From Zygaena filipendulae (lineage: Eukaryota; Arthropoda; Insecta; Lepidoptera; Zygaenidae), in contig OU015653.1 of assembly GCA_907165275.2 (NCBI GenBank), forward strand, positions 1,704,001-1,768,000: a stretch of 64,000 nucleotides of DNA, in the 5' to 3' direction. Both the position numbers and the translations under genes were made by a program. Numbering within the stretch: the first letter of the stretch is position 1; each line of letters starts with the position of its first letter. Below are positions 1 to 11,630 of this stretch, piece by piece. The notes below the pieces were generated by a model that saw only the letters and a list, made by a program, of their open reading frames with translations, searched no databases and was not told where the DNA came from.

Positions 1-599
1 TAATACTCTAAAACTGATTTTGTTCTCTATACGTATCTATTTAAGTATTATTAATGAATGTTGGCATATAATCAAAAAAGAAAACTGTGACTATTGTTTT
101 AAACAAGATTCGAATTTGAAAACTAACTTATAGAGACCACACTCGAATCGCAACCTTTTAATGTGTTATACAAATGCATATTACGTTTAATTAAATTGTT
201 TAAATTACAGGAGGATTACAGAATAATTTCACAGAAAGTACCTTTACCTATCTATTTTCTTCAAAAGCTCAATGGTTAAATAGAGTTACTACTGCATTAA
301 TTAACATCAAGTTAAATATTGTGTAATTCCACTACAAATTATTAAGAAAGACTTACCGCTACCACAATAACCACGAGTATACTCCGCTACTAAGCGCACT
401 AAAGAAGAAATGCTGTAATTGAATACCCGCGCATAATCACACATTTTTAGACTTATAAGCATTGATATATTCCTATAAGAAAAAAATCTCCAGGACTTCA
501 AACCCATTTACTACGAATTCTATCGACACCTGACCTTCATACTTTTATTGGACTACCTCCAAAACCTTTTACAAAAATATCTGATGGAAGCAATAAGAC
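1..599. other. AT-rich stretch, no gene recognised
   Basis: I see no coding region, tRNA or clear repeat end here. The short open frame on the minus strand at 307-507 has no recognisable motif. Confidence 0.4.
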
Positions 600-890
600 A
601 AGTTTTAGCGAGCAATCTCGAGTATCTAAATTAACCCGTGTAATCGATATTGTCAGGGAATGCCTCTAAAATCTTTTGTTTCTATTTATGCCATGTAAAT
701 TCATAAGAACGCAAAGTCTTGTGCCACAACTTAGCCAATCCAGTCAAACGTGACTGCACATAATAACTTTTCCATCATCGTTCCAACCATGTAGATGTTC
801 GATTTTATCAAGATTTTATTAAGCCATTGTAATACCGGCAATTCCGATTTCTCAAAATCGAATTCGGGAAAAATACGGGTTTAACCAAGA
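600..890 (-). pseudogene. Decayed gypsy-type gag fragment
   Basis: Read on the minus strand, this stretch gives pieces resembling the gag of Ty3/gypsy-type retrotransposons. From about 870 to 840 there is a piece containing PVLQWLNKI, then a piece with IEHLHGWNDD, then after a frame change a piece with LAKLWHK and finally EAFPDNIDY near 640. These follow the usual order of the gag helical region. The pieces are in different frames and are broken by several stop codons, so this is a dead relic. No LTR, primer site or pol remnant is visible nearby. The assignment rests on remembered family pattern, not on a search. Confidence 0.5.
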
Positions 891-1099
891 CGTTACTATA
901 ATATGGAGCGACCCTACCAGTATCATCCAGTTGTGAAGATTCTTTATTTCTCACGGCCCGTGGAGAAGGCGTATCTCTAGGCCGCCATGGCGCCCAGGAT
1001 CTGGAAGTGATCCATGACCGTCGTTTCGTTTAACAGGACTCCGAGAATGCTTTGGCTGCTTGAATCCTTAATAATCCCACTTCTGAAATGTTAAATTAT

Positions 1100-1750
1100 T
1101 AGCATTAGTAAGGATACCTGGTAAATAAAACAACCTGATTTTAACAAAACTATTCCTTTGTGTCTGTATTACCAATTATAATAAAAACTCCTTGATATAA
1201 TTTGTATCAAATTCTATAATAATCAAAGCCAGTATAGATAAGCAATAGGAATCTCAAAACATGTTACACACAAAGTAATCAAATCTCGGAAGCTAAAGTT
1301 AAGCTTGAACAGTATATTTTATGAGAACAATACTGTAATCACAATTATTATTACAAGCATTAAATAGAGCCAAAACTGTCTATCAATACTTAACTTTCGA
1401 TGTTATGATGTCTTCCATCTAGGAAATCACCAGCACCACTGACTCGATCCTTTGTTGCTGCCATTATGTAAACATGTTCTCCCGCGCGTTTTTCCCGCTA
1501 TCTCAAATAACATTTTATTTACTCTACAGTCTATGAATTCACAATGTTGCCAGTTATTAAATATGGATTGGCCATGGAAATGCAATTTAAATCACTTTAA
1601 TAAACATTGGTATAATTATTTAAATTAAGAATCACATTACATAGCATAAGAATGATAATAATATTAATCAATTTTAATATATTAGTACAGAATACCTAAA
1701 TCACTATTCACACATGCAAACTTTACCTGAGCGTAGTATGTTGTTTCAAT
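1100..1750. other. AT-rich spacer, nothing recognised
   Basis: No open frame of note, no tRNA and no repeat end I could define. Confidence 0.4.
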
Positions 1751-1955
1751 CCTTGCTAGGTGCTAATATTCATTAATGCGAAAGTAACTCTGTCACGTTT
1801 TCATTACTTTTTTACTATTCAACCGATCATCTTGCATACACGTTGTCAGGGGAATAAAAAAATGTTTTGAGACAAAAAGGACATGGTACTTTTATCCCGG
1901 GATTCCCGAGGGAACTCCGAAATAAAAGTGGGTGAAACAACGGGGAACAGTTGGT
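1751..1955 (+). mobile_element. Degraded Lep1-like Helitron
   Basis: It follows the order of the common family: a TAATATT...AATGCGAAAG start, the CAACCGATCAT segment, CACGTTGTCAGGGG, ACTTTTATCCCGGGATTCCC, and a 3' end GGGGAACAGTTGG where CAGCTAG is expected. The 3' CTAG is mutated, so this is an old copy. Confidence 0.65.
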
Positions 1956-3047
1956 ACAAAAAATAGATGTAAACGCTGCGACACTACAATCACTCCATTT
2001 CTTGTCAAAACTTCCTCGATTTATTTATTTTATTTATTTATTTACTAATTTACAAACATTGTAACAACTTGACAGTGCTACATATATATATTGAATTATA
2101 TTATAATGAATAAATATGTTTTTGTTGTTTTTTTTTGGATAGGATTAGGCACTTTCTTTTTTTGGGGAAAAACTTCTATGTTGGGGGAATAAACTGGTGA
2201 ACGCGTTACGAAAAGTGTGATCGGGCGAGGCGAACGGAAGTTGAAGAAAATACGTTGGAAAAGAAATAATGTGAGACAGTTATATTTCGTTTGTCTGAAT
2301 ATTTTATCTTACGTTTTAATGAAAAATTACTTTCATATGTATATGTTATTTACCAATATATCTGTATGTTGCGAAAAAGTTTAACTCGAGTTGTGTGGTC
2401 TAAAGCACACTCACTTTTTTATTTGTAACTCATATGTTATTCGAGTATTTAGAGTCATGAACTGCTAAACCTCAATGTCCATTGCGAATTCAAATATTTT
2501 CCACAAATATTTCCCTTTTGAATATTGAAAACACGTCGAAAGTGCAGAATTTTGTTCACATCTCGGGAGTGATGACAACGATCATTATGAGTGTAACGAT
2601 TTCGATTCAATTTTTTTGCGAACTTTAAGTTTTATTAAATAAAAAACATTTGTTATTCAATAAGTTATTTCAGTATAAATGCTTTAATTAAATATTGGAA
2701 ACGGGACAAAGAGTATTATAATATTATTAAATATTATAATATTATTAAACAGGAGCTTTGAAATGAAACAAATTATGACAAAATTGTTAATTTTGACATT
2801 TTCTCAATGTATAATTAAATTCTGGATGCTTTCTTCACACAAAATTAAATTCTACATTTCATTACTTAAATTCAAGTAACTTTTGTGTAGTATAAAATGG
2901 AACGAATTTCCAAATTTTTTTTTCTTTCAAGGATAGATCTATCGATAAAAGAATTTGTCTTCTATCCTTCTATCCTCTCTTTTTATAAGTTTCATAAGTT
3001 TTTATAATCGAATAATCTCCCACTAAGAGTATAATTATTATGAAATT
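1956..3047. other. AT-rich spacer with simple repeats
   Basis: No gene is seen. A TTTA microsatellite lies at about 2021-2044. Near 2717-2750 the motif ATTATAATATTATTAAA is repeated in tandem and is nearly self-complementary. Confidence 0.45.
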
Positions 3048-3230
3048 ACTAGCTGTTTCCAGTGGTTTCACCCTCGGTGATTACAGAGTTCCCTAGAGAA
3101 TTCCGGGTTACAGTATAGCCTATGTTACTCAGAGATAATGTGGCATTCCAATGGTGAAAGATTTTTTTAAATTGGTTCATTAGTTTTGAGTTTATTCGTT
3201 AAAAACATACAAATCATTCCTTGTGTTAAT
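3048..3230 (-). mobile_element. Helitron copy, CACTCAGGAT-type interior
   Basis: The minus-strand 3' end is seen on plus as CTAGCTGTTTCC, followed by a decayed hairpin segment. The interior resembles the subfamily with a TCACTCAGGATCACTGTAGC core and GGTTCAGTAGATCC. The 5' end is ragged. Confidence 0.6.
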
Positions 3231-3244
3231 ATTACTTGTTGTTG

Positions 3245-3420
3245 TTGTCCCCCGCGGTTTCACTCACGGTAAGTTCGGAGTTCCCGAGGGAATTCCGGAA
3301 AAAAGTACTCTATGTCACTCAGGATCACTGTAGCTTCCTATAGGAGAAAGAATTTCAAAATTGGTTCAGTGGATCCAAAGATTATACTCCCTATACAACC
3401 TCACAAACTCAGACTTTAGC
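3245..3420 (-). mobile_element. Helitron copy, CACTCAGGAT-type interior
   Basis: CCCCGCGGTTTCACTCACGG marks the 3' hairpin. The core ATGTCACTCAGGATCACTG and the GGTTCAGTGGATCC segment follow. The terminal CTAG is lost. It lies just after the previous copy in the same orientation. Confidence 0.65.
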
Positions 3421-3588
3421 GACTTTAGAATAAAAAAAGCTCTTCCGAAAAAATTCTGGCATGGTAACGGGTAGTGTTAGGACGGTGCGCCTTCGATGCC
3501 ATTGTAGAAAATAACATAAGGCCGTTAGTGTACAATGAGCATCAAAAATAAGTAAGCATTTTAAAAGTCGCTGAACTCTGTTTACGAC

Positions 3589-3760
3589 TAGCTGTTTCCT
3601 GAGGTTTCACTCTCGTTCATTTTAAGTTCCCGTGAGAATAAATTACCCTATGTCCTTTTATCCTTGCCAACATGTATGGAAAACTTCATCACGATCGGTT
3701 GAGTAATTAAGGCGTGAAAGCGTTAAAAACATAACTCACATTCGCTTTAACGATATTATA
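3589..3760 (-). mobile_element. Helitron copy, ACAACGTG-type interior
   Basis: It starts CTAGCTGTTTCC and carries CCTATGTCCTTTTATCC, the CATCACGATCGGTTGAG segment and AAGGCGTGAAAGCG. It ends in a decayed TTAACGATATTATATT. Confidence 0.7.
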
Positions 3761-4117
3761 TTACACTCAATGGTTGTCAAATCTTAACATAATTTCTGAT
3801 GACGACTGTACCTCGGAGCCTTTACATATAAAGTCTCTATTTTGTATTCCTTTCATAAATAAGAAAGTAAGGTATAATGAAAAAGGTATACTCATTACAA
3901 TTTATGCAAAGGAATGTATAATAATAATTTGCACGATGGTAAGGCTATACGTAACTGATGTCATTTTATATGCACATAAATGCTAAGTGGAAATCTGGCT
4001 TGAGTAAATTCAATTATTTGGTTTCAAAGGTGTTAAATTGTTCATAGTCTTCTAAATACGTACATTACTTTTTATCGTCACCTTATTTGAGATAATATGT
4101 AGGTAGGTAAGTGAAGG

Positions 4118-4200
4118 AGAGTGACGCATGACGCCAGCGTTGGTGGTCGTGCGTTCGATTCTCGCTATCGACAGACCACTTTGCAATGGGATACAGGTAC
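4118..4200 (+). mobile_element. SINE fragment (tRNA-related)
   Basis: GTGCGTTCGATTCTCGC resembles the pol III B box and T arm of lepidopteran tRNA-derived SINEs, preceded by GACGCCAGCGTTGGTGGTC. Only about 80 bases remain and no A box or tail is certain. Confidence 0.4.
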
Positions 4201-4210
4201 AATAATTATA

Positions 4211-4419
4211 TCCTACTATGTAATATTATAAATGTGAAAGTGCGGATTTTTGGATTTTGGAAGATTGTTACTCAATCACGCAAAAACGGCTGAACGGATT
4301 TGGATGAAATTTGGCATGCACGTTGTCAGGGGTACAGAGAAGGACATAGGGTACTTTTATCCCGGAATCCTCGTAGGAACTCTGAAATTACCACGGGTGA
4401 AACCGCGGGGCACAGCTAG
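4211..4419 (+). mobile_element. Near-complete Lep1-like Helitron
   Basis: It begins TCCTACTATGTAATATTA after an A and ends GGGGCACAGCTAG before a T, as expected for Helitron insertion between A and T. The 3' hairpin is CCACGGGTGAAACCGCGGGG. The interior is the CACGTTGTCAGGGGTACAG type. The 111-aa open frame across it is a by-product of the repeat. Confidence 0.85.
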
Positions 4420-6289
4420 TAAGTATATAATCCCAAGTCGGGGAGCTACTTTCGTTCCCCGGTACGAAGCAAAAGTTCCAAATACTCGTTGTATTTGGAA
4501 CATATTTTGCTCTATCGTTATGATAACGGAAGATATGAAACTCTCGGAATTAACTTCTTCTCGGAATTCCTCGTTTGAACGTTGATCAAGTGAAAAGAGA
4601 ATTCAGATTTACATATAAAAAGAAAAACAAAAACTGCTATTGGAATAAAAATGGAGAAAACTAGTTTTTGAGTTTTCTGCTCAAGATTTAAGCAGGCATA
4701 GGTAACTGTATTTTTTTTCCGGATCTATGTCACACAACGTCTGCCGTCTAGTGCCACTTGTGGCAATCAACTGTTCCATTAAAAGTAATTTTGTTTGAAT
4801 CGTGCTTATAGGTATTTAGGTGTTCGCCATCTTTTCATTAATGCCGTACATACATAATATAATATACATTAGGTATATCTTACTACTAAGAGGTAACCTT
4901 TTCCTATATTTTAAAAACAATACGACTACATTGCAAGTCGCAGTTTTTTCACGAAGCACCAAAAAAGAACGGTGAATCAACTTTAAAGTTACGTATAAAT
5001 TTTCCTAGAAGCCTTATGAAAATAACTTTCCAAGTAATACCTATATGTATTATAAGATTCTTGGTAAGAAATTTTATGAAAAGTTTTTTTATTGTGGTAC
5101 AAGTTACCTATAACTTGTACCTACATCACTTTATGCTCTTAACAAATTTATCGGTGAAAAATTCTTAGGTAAGTACCAATTTTATCCATGAAATATAGGT
5201 ACTGATCGTGAAGTAGGTATTAAACTTTCATACATAACTGAAAACATAATATCAGGCCATAATAATATGCTAATTTTAGGTACATATTAATTGTGAAGAT
5301 GATGACATTAACAATAAAAAAAATACAGTACCTACCAAAAATACAACCAATTTTTTTTTATTAGTAATACTACTAATAGGTATTGTCACAGGTCACTTTA
5401 GTTTCTGGAAAAAGAAATGCTTAGGGTCTATCTTAGATTTTTTTCTATTAGATATAAGCGCGGCACTGCCTGCGAGAATTTCGTAATTCCTTCAGCATCT
5501 CGGCGTCTTCAGGATAAAGTGATAGTTCTGCCTGAGGATGCAATGTACTTTTTTCCAAATTGTATCAAAATCAATTCGGTCGCGAAAAATCTACGAACTG
5601 ATGCAGACGGACAGACAAAAAATACCTTGAAGAAATGGGTATGGTAGGAAGGTATAGGGTACGAACGAAAAAAAGACATCACTATGGAATAGTTCCTAAA
5701 TCACACAAGAATCAAATTTCTCAATCTTCAAAGACAAAAGTTTATTCGAAAATAAGAAACCGGTCAAAATTTGTCGACCTTTTTGTTATTCCCTCAATAA
5801 ACTATCAAATTTTGAATAAATTATGACTAGTAAAATATATAATATTATAATATATAATATATACCTAATATTTTGTTGTAAAATATTTTAATAAATTCAA
5901 ATAAATTGACTCAAAATTAACGGTAGAAACCGAGTTACCATGCTATAAGTACTATAATAAATACGAAAGCAATTCTGTTACGACAAAACAGCTATAACAC
6001 TGAATCGATTTTGAAGAACTACGGTATCGAGTCACCTTGGAAGGACCTACCAACAGAGTTCTAGATGGAATATAATACATACGGCAAAACCAGGGACTAG
6101 CAGAGCTAGCACTTAAAAGGTAACGTAGACTAGAAGACATATTACTTTTAAGATTTTTATTTTTTTCAGATCTACATATATTTGCTATTGCCCTCCCTCT
6201 AATTTCTTCGTGTTGCAAAAGAAATAACGGAAGTTCAGACTGATTATAATTATCTATATTATACCTAGATTTGAAATAGCCGAAATCAT
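4420..6289. other. AT-rich spacer, no gene recognised
   Basis: Open frames at 5417-5647 and 5952-6299 show no family motif, no good splice sites in frame and no codon bias that I can defend. GTAGGTA/TACCTAC-like short motifs recur, as elsewhere in this genome. Confidence 0.35.
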
Positions 6290-6327
6290 AAACACACATC
6301 AGGTATCATGATACCTGATGTGTGTTT
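6290..6327. repeat. Perfect 38-bp palindrome
   Basis: AAACACACATCAGGTATC and its exact reverse complement meet with no spacer (centre TCATGA). Both 19-base arms match perfectly. Confidence 0.9.
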
Positions 6328-6460
6328 CTTTGTTTCCTTCTTCAAAGCTGAACAGATTTTCATATTTTTTTATAATATGTATAATATAAGACGGACTTTG
6401 ACTATGCCTCGCCTGCATGTTTTAATTTTACCTTTATGCTTGTCAAATTTGTTTTTTGGG

Positions 6461-6523
6461 TACAAAGATACATCTTTGTGATGTTAGTTAATTTATAACC
6501 AATCACAAAGATACATCTTTGTG
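6461..6523. repeat. Two hairpins repeated 43 bases apart
   Basis: ACAAAGATACATCTTTGTGAT occurs at 6462 and again at 6505. Each copy is itself an inverted repeat (ACAAAGAT / ATCTTTGT) with two bases between the arms. The flanks AGTTAATTTATAA and AATTACTTTATAA are also alike, so the unit of about 43 bp was duplicated. Confidence 0.75.
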
Positions 6524-7084
6524 ATTTTAATTACTTTATAAAGTTCCTGATTCCTATTATAATGAGTTTGTGAAAAAATAACAATTATGACAGTGGTATA
6601 GTACCCACCTATCTTAAAAAAAACTTCAGTGTCATTTTAAGGGTGGAAACTGGGGAATCTAAGGACGATTGTTTGATGTTGTAGTTTCCTCTTAATTATT
6701 TTGCAACTTACAGGCATGTAGTTAAATAGCCAACTGGACAACACACCAAACACGGATCTGTCTGCTAATAATCTAAAACCGCACATCACATCACTATTGT
6801 AGTACCGTACCGCATACGCGTCATTTGTATTTATTTATATATTTATTTATCAGTTTATTTATTTGTTTCTTTTTGACGGCATCGGGCGCGTTAAGGACGG
6901 CACTCGCGGTAGTTTTAACTGAAAATTCGCTGCTGAGCGGGTTGCGTGCTTCCATCGCATAGTATGAGGTACACCCACCGCTCGCCTTGCCAGATGTCAT
7001 CAACAGTTTATTTATTTTTATTTTCCATAATCTTTTTTTTTTTTTTTCAAATTTCGTATTTCTTCAATCTAACCAGCTTTACTT

Positions 7085-7273
7085 TTGATAGCATTTGCTT
7101 TTTTATTTAGACTTAGTGGAAGTATGAAAGTGAATTCCGATTGTAATAGTTTGTGTGGATATCCGGGTTGTCATGGCAACGAGGTTTACACGTGGAATGG
7201 AAACAGTTGGTGCAATTCACGCGTGAATTCGGATTGTGATAACAAAAGCGAGGTATTATTAAATACGTCTTAA
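7085..7273 (+). other. Small Cys/Asn-rich open frame, function unknown
   Basis: A 62-codon frame encodes a short hydrophobic start (about residues 2-10) and then five cysteines. The five-residue motif VNSDC appears twice, 31 codons apart, because GTGAATTC-GATTGT recurs at 7130 and 7223. I recognise no family. The in-frame duplication may be chance or part of an unlisted repeat. No promoter, splice site or poly(A) signal ties it to a transcript, so I do not call it a gene. Confidence 0.2.
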
Positions 7274-8441
7274 ATATGTATGATGTACCGTTGTGGGATA
7301 TTTTGTTAGTTCACTGTGAATTCCACGAAGTACTAAGACGATACAAATTAATTATATCTCATATATTCCGCCTTGCTCATTAGTTTGCGTTCAAGCCTCG
7401 TCACACTTTGCACATAGGATAAGGGTAGGTAATTAGATAGAAGATGAATGGGGAAATTAATAAATGATTAAATTTCTACTAATTTACTTCCCAAACGGTA
7501 TGTTAAATTTTACTTTGATCTTTTTCAACTTGGTGTATGAGGTGTAAAATTTATGTACTTATAGGTAAAACAGGTAATTTATGTATATGTACATGTGAAA
7601 TAATGGATAAAAAAAATTTACTAAGATTTAGCTTGCCTAATTTACGTAACTATCAAACAGTTATAATATTACACAAAATTTGATCAATGATCACAGTATG
7701 TTGAAAATAGTTCTTTAACTAACGAAATTTCATTTCAAGCATTCAGAATCTTTAATACTAGTCGCAGTCTCATTTTCATCGCGTAAACTTGTAAGTAGGT
7801 TTTATTGAGGTAAAATTATATTAATTTTTCCACAAATGTAAATAAAGGTTGTTGACCACTGCCATGGCGAACGTCTGACGGTTAGCAATATGACATGCGA
7901 CTGCGGTATACGCGACGGTCCCGGTCGCGGTCCGATTACGTGATGGTCATATTGGACCAGTGGACCACACAGCCGGACTGTCCTTGACATTGTAAAAGCA
8001 AATAAAATATTACAACATTGGTGCTTATCGTTGTCTATCTCTTTATCGCACTAAGGTGAGTTTCTTTTATTACTTTTTGCAACGAACCTCTCTCCTACAT
8101 CAGCGATTAAAAGAAAGACGAAATTCATACAATTTTATAGGTACGCAGAGTTTTATTTTTATGACAGCCAAGACTCAAGAGTAAAAATTAAAAAGATAAT
8201 ATATTTTTTTTTAATCCGAAACTTGTTTTTTGTTTTTTAAATCACATGCATTTATGCAGAAGCTTCGATTACTGGCTTACTTAAGAACGCGTTTTGTATA
8301 TTACGTGAAATTTTATTTTTTCTACTTTTAAACTTCTTAAAAATTATGTAATTTTTAACAAATTCGGGTACAGTGATTACTTGAAGAACAACCGCAAGAA
8401 AATCTATGTTTTTTTTTCTGATTAGTTGGTATCCGATCTTA
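7274..8441. other. Spacer with a short GC-richer island
   Basis: Positions about 7850-7985 are richer in GC than their surroundings (GCGACGGTCCCGGTCGCGG). I see no coding signature on either strand and no match to the repeat families listed here. Confidence 0.35.
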
Positions 8442-8683
8442 CCGCCGCACTCAGAGTCGACTTTAATGATTACTTAGTTAAGTATAGATTTTTAAAACAA
8501 AACTGCCGCAATCAGACAAGTTTAATAAATTAATGTTAATTGGCATTTAATTAATTAAGTTACATGTTATTAAATGGCAATTAACATTGATTTACTGAAC
8601 GTCTCTGATTGCGGCAGTTTTGTTTTGAAAATCTATAGGTACTTAACTAAGTAATCATTTAAAGTCGACTCTGAGTGCGGCGG
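8442..8683. mobile_element. Palindromic MITE (Harbinger-like), copy 1
   Basis: The element begins CCGCCGCACTCAGAGTCGAC and ends in the reverse complement, and almost its whole length folds back on itself. Inner marks are AACAAAACTGCCGCAATCAG and its mirror. The left flank is TTA and the right flank ATA, close to the exact 3-bp duplications seen at other copies. It has no open frame. Confidence 0.85.
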
Positions 8684-9119
8684 ATATTCATACATTGTTA
8701 TAATATTGTACACAATAGTTTGTACCAACCTACATAACAAAGGTGTTAAATCCGTTTATAGAAAATGTTTGTTTGGGACTCAATGAACTACAGCAAGATT
8801 TGCTAGTCTTACATGAAGTCTATAGGTACGGCGAGTTTATGCTAAATCCTAATTAATTTGTGTAATATAATTCATAAAAAAGATTTAAAAATTGGTAAGT
8901 AAGTACAGTATAATTTTATTTTTCAAATAAATACCTTACTGCCAATGTATGAGACCAAGAGTCGAAATTTTTTATGAGAAGAGAAAGTTTAAAGTTATCT
9001 TGACATAAGTAGGTATATAAATAAATTTCAAGTGTCTGTTTGTAATCTCAAATTAATAGCTTTTCACTAAGTGCATGCGAAAGTATATATTTACGGTACT
9101 TAAATATTTTTTTTTTTCA
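8684..9119. other. AT-rich spacer, nothing recognised
   Basis: No gene or defined repeat seen. Confidence 0.4.
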
Positions 9120-9294
9120 ATTTTTCTCTGTCTGTCTATTTGTTACGGGCTAATCTGAAACGGCTGGACCGATTTTAACAGGATTTTCGCTGGAAGATAG
9201 CTGATGTTATAAGGAGTAACTAGACTACTTTTTATGCCGAAAATCCAGCGGCAACTCTGAAATTAACGCGGGTGAAACCGCGGGGCACAGCTAG
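9120..9294 (+). mobile_element. Helitron copy, GATAGCTGATGTTA-type interior
   Basis: The 3' end AACGCGGGTGAAACCGCGGG then GCACAGCTAG is intact. The interior (GGCTGGACCGATTTTAACAG, AGATAGCTGATGTTATAAGG) differs from the other subfamilies. The 5' end merges into T-rich sequence. Confidence 0.8.
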
Positions 9295-9837
9295 TAATAA
9301 TATAAAAATTCTACTCCGTTTTTTTAATATTTCATGAAAGCTCTAAAAGTATTGTATTTTGTATTTGTTATTTTTTTTAATTACAAATTATTTACAGATA
9401 TTTTCCTGCTGCAAAAATGTGCATGTTCATTTAACTACCTACTTACGTATTTCAAAAGGGTATCAATCTACTCAAAAGCTTTTTCTTTGTAAAAAAAAGC
9501 CCATTTCTCCAGCCACAAAGTGTCATAATGCTCGAACCACTCGTAGCTTTTATTGTTGGAGCGATAAGATCGTGTATTGCATGAAAAATTGTGGTTCAAG
9601 AGATAAATTACACGTCCTTTGTTAGTCGAGACGGGTTCCTACAAAACATTTTGTAAAATGAGATGAGGTCTGTTTGTCTTATAAGTAGTATTGATGATGT
9701 CAATCTGTTGACTCCTGATTTTGTGACATAGACACTTTCCGTAGACACTTTCCACTACAAACGAAATTTAACCATAAATAATTTTAATTACTTAATTTAT
9801 TAATTTTTTTTTTCTCAAAAGACTATTATCTATAGAC
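9295..9837. other. AT-rich spacer, nothing recognised
   Basis: The 88-codon open frame at 9359-9625 has no recognised motif. Confidence 0.35.
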
Positions 9838-10012
9838 GACCCGATTGACGCAGTAGGTCACCATGCCTGCCCGCTAATCAAGACGTTCCGGGTTCAATTC
9901 CCGGTGGGGGTGGATTTTGTGTGATGAACACAGGGTTCCATTTTCCAGACTGGGACTGGGACTTAGTGTGGATCAAGATCTGTGTGTTGTGAAGTGGATT
10001 ATTAAAAAAAAA
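9838..10012 (+). mobile_element. tRNA-derived SINE
   Basis: The head carries an A-box-like GACGCAGTAGGTCA and a B-box-like GGGTTCAATTCCCGG about 40 bases later. The body GTGTGATGAACACAGGGTTCC is typical of lepidopteran SINEs, and the copy ends in an A run at about 10001-10011. No CCA or stable anticodon stem is present, so it is not a tRNA gene. Confidence 0.7.
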
Positions 10013-10219
10013 AGTTTATTTTTTTACACGTCGATATTTGTCTAGTAGTTAGTTAATAAACTGACTGCAATTATACGTCAGGTGTCGCGGATTCAATCAG
10101 CACATCGAGGTAAAAATTCACTTCTATAATCCATTGGTTTTGGTGTGTTTTTATTATAATATTATCGTAAGTAGTACCTACTTGTCAATTGCAAAATTGC
10201 TGTAGCTTTTTTATAAGTA

Positions 10220-10423
10220 TTAGCTGTTCCCCGCGGTTTTATTGGCGCTTTGGAACTTTGGAGTGCCCGCAGGAGTTTTGGTATAAAAAGTATACCTACC
10301 CTATGTTGATCTCTGTACCCTTGACAACGTAAATGCAAAATTGCATGACGATCGGTTGAGTCGTTAAGGCGTGAAAGCGTAAACAAACAAACAAACTTTC
10401 GCATTTACCTATAATAGTAAGGA
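10220..10423 (-). mobile_element. Helitron copy, ACAACGT-type interior
   Basis: It shows TAGCTGTTCCCCGCGG at the 3' end, CTGTACCCTTGACAACGTAA, GACGATCGGTTGAGTCG and a 5' end ATAATAGTAAGGA. The hairpin is degraded. Confidence 0.8.
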
Positions 10424-10972
10424 GGATAATGCAGGTGACGCTGTTTGATAATCCTGAACCATTAGATATTAATTACTTTGAAATAGAAGTTAGGTAATTA
10501 GTAGGTGTGTCACCATAGTCCATACTATAGGTATTTTCTCTTTTCGTCAACCGATAACGATAAAATAAAGAATTAAACACTTAGAAGAATAGAAGCAGAA
10601 AGTTATTTACGATAACTCCTTAAGATCCCATTGTTTCGAATACAATAGGAAATTGTACACATAATCGATACAGTATAGTGTATACATACACGCAAAAACA
10701 ATATTTCGTTGTACCTCAATATGAGTCAGCTAAAATTCTAATAAATATTATTGAAATATAGGTAATTCTTGTTAAACAATTGACCTTCCAGTTTGTATTT
10801 TATGTGGTTCACGTGGTGGCGAGGCAATGCTGTGCTGGTAATGCGGTGTGACCTTGGTGGGTCGTGGGATCGATCGCCACCACCAGTCACCAACTCACCA
10901 CTCACCGTTGGGGTGGCGTGGAAAACAAAGAACACTTTTAAACTTACTCATGTTATACAGTTCTAGCTGACC
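10424..10972. other. Spacer with possible SINE remnant
   Basis: Around 10835-10880 the text GTGGGTCGTGGGATCGATCG resembles a T arm of the SINEs, but no full head can be traced. No gene is seen. Confidence 0.3.
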
Positions 10973-11197
10973 CTCGCGGTTTCACCCGCGTTAATTTCAG
11001 AGTTCCCGCGGGGATTCCGGGATAAAAAGTGCCCTATGTGTTAATCTGATGTGTAAGCTATATTATTGCATAGTTTCATTTAAATCCATCCAGTAGTTTT
11101 TGCGTGAAAGAGTAACAAACATCCATCCAACCATCCATCCATCCATCCATCCATCCACCCATACATACAAACATTCACGTTTATAATATTAGTAGGA
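10973..11197 (-). mobile_element. Helitron copy with CATC microsatellite
   Basis: The 3' end CTAGCTGACCCTCGCGGTTT and 5' end TTATAATATTAGTAGGA are intact. The interior is the GTGTTAATCTGATG type. A CATC tetranucleotide run at about 11120-11160 lies near the 5' end; two other copies of this subfamily carry the same run. Confidence 0.85.
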
Positions 11198-11200
11198 TAC

Positions 11201-11285
11201 ACGTGAAAGTTTTTGTCCGGATGTTTATTACTCAATCATGAAATATCGACTGAAGGGATTGGTCCCATGTTTGCCACACAAAAAG
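11201..11285 (+). mobile_element. Truncated Helitron 5' part
   Basis: CACGTGAAAGTTTTTGTCCGG, TTACTCAATCATGAAA and CTGAAGGGATTGG follow the 5' half of the family. It starts four bases after the 5' end of the previous, oppositely oriented copy and stops before the 3' hairpin. Confidence 0.55.
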
Positions 11286-11339
11286 TAAATATTATAACGC
11301 AATAACGCAAAAAACTGATGCAGTTGACAATTTTTGAAA

Positions 11340-11630
11340 ATTAAAATTGTAATTAGAAAATAAAAAAAACAATAGACATGTATTTTATGCTTTCTCAAAT
11401 TAATGAAAATATACAGAAATAAAGCGCATTAAAGTGTAGGGAGCTCGTGACGTCATTAACCGCTGTAAGCCGCCAATCAAACTGCACCGGGTAGTGCCGT
11501 CGCGCGAAATTTCAACTCAATGTATCGCCGTTATTATTTGATTACGTAAAAAAAGAAAAAATACGTGTCCAATATTTTTTACTAATAAAAATTAAAAAAA
11601 AAAATTTCAACTAGCCCTGGCAAATAAATG
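11340..11630 (+). repeat. Dispersed repeat with TGACGTCA site, copy 1
   Basis: It shares with 42570-42850 (inverted) and 62555-62765 the segments ATAAAGCGCAT, GTGACGTCA, GCGAAATTTCAACTCA, TATCGCCGTTATT, TTGATTACGTAAAAAAA and GTGTCCAATATTTTTTA. The cAMP-response-element-like octamer TGACGTCA is kept here. No coding frame is seen. Confidence 0.7.

Noticed and set aside
9838..9915. Second tRNA gene
   Set aside because: A and B boxes are present but acceptor and anticodon stems do not pair and an A-tail follows; it is a SINE.
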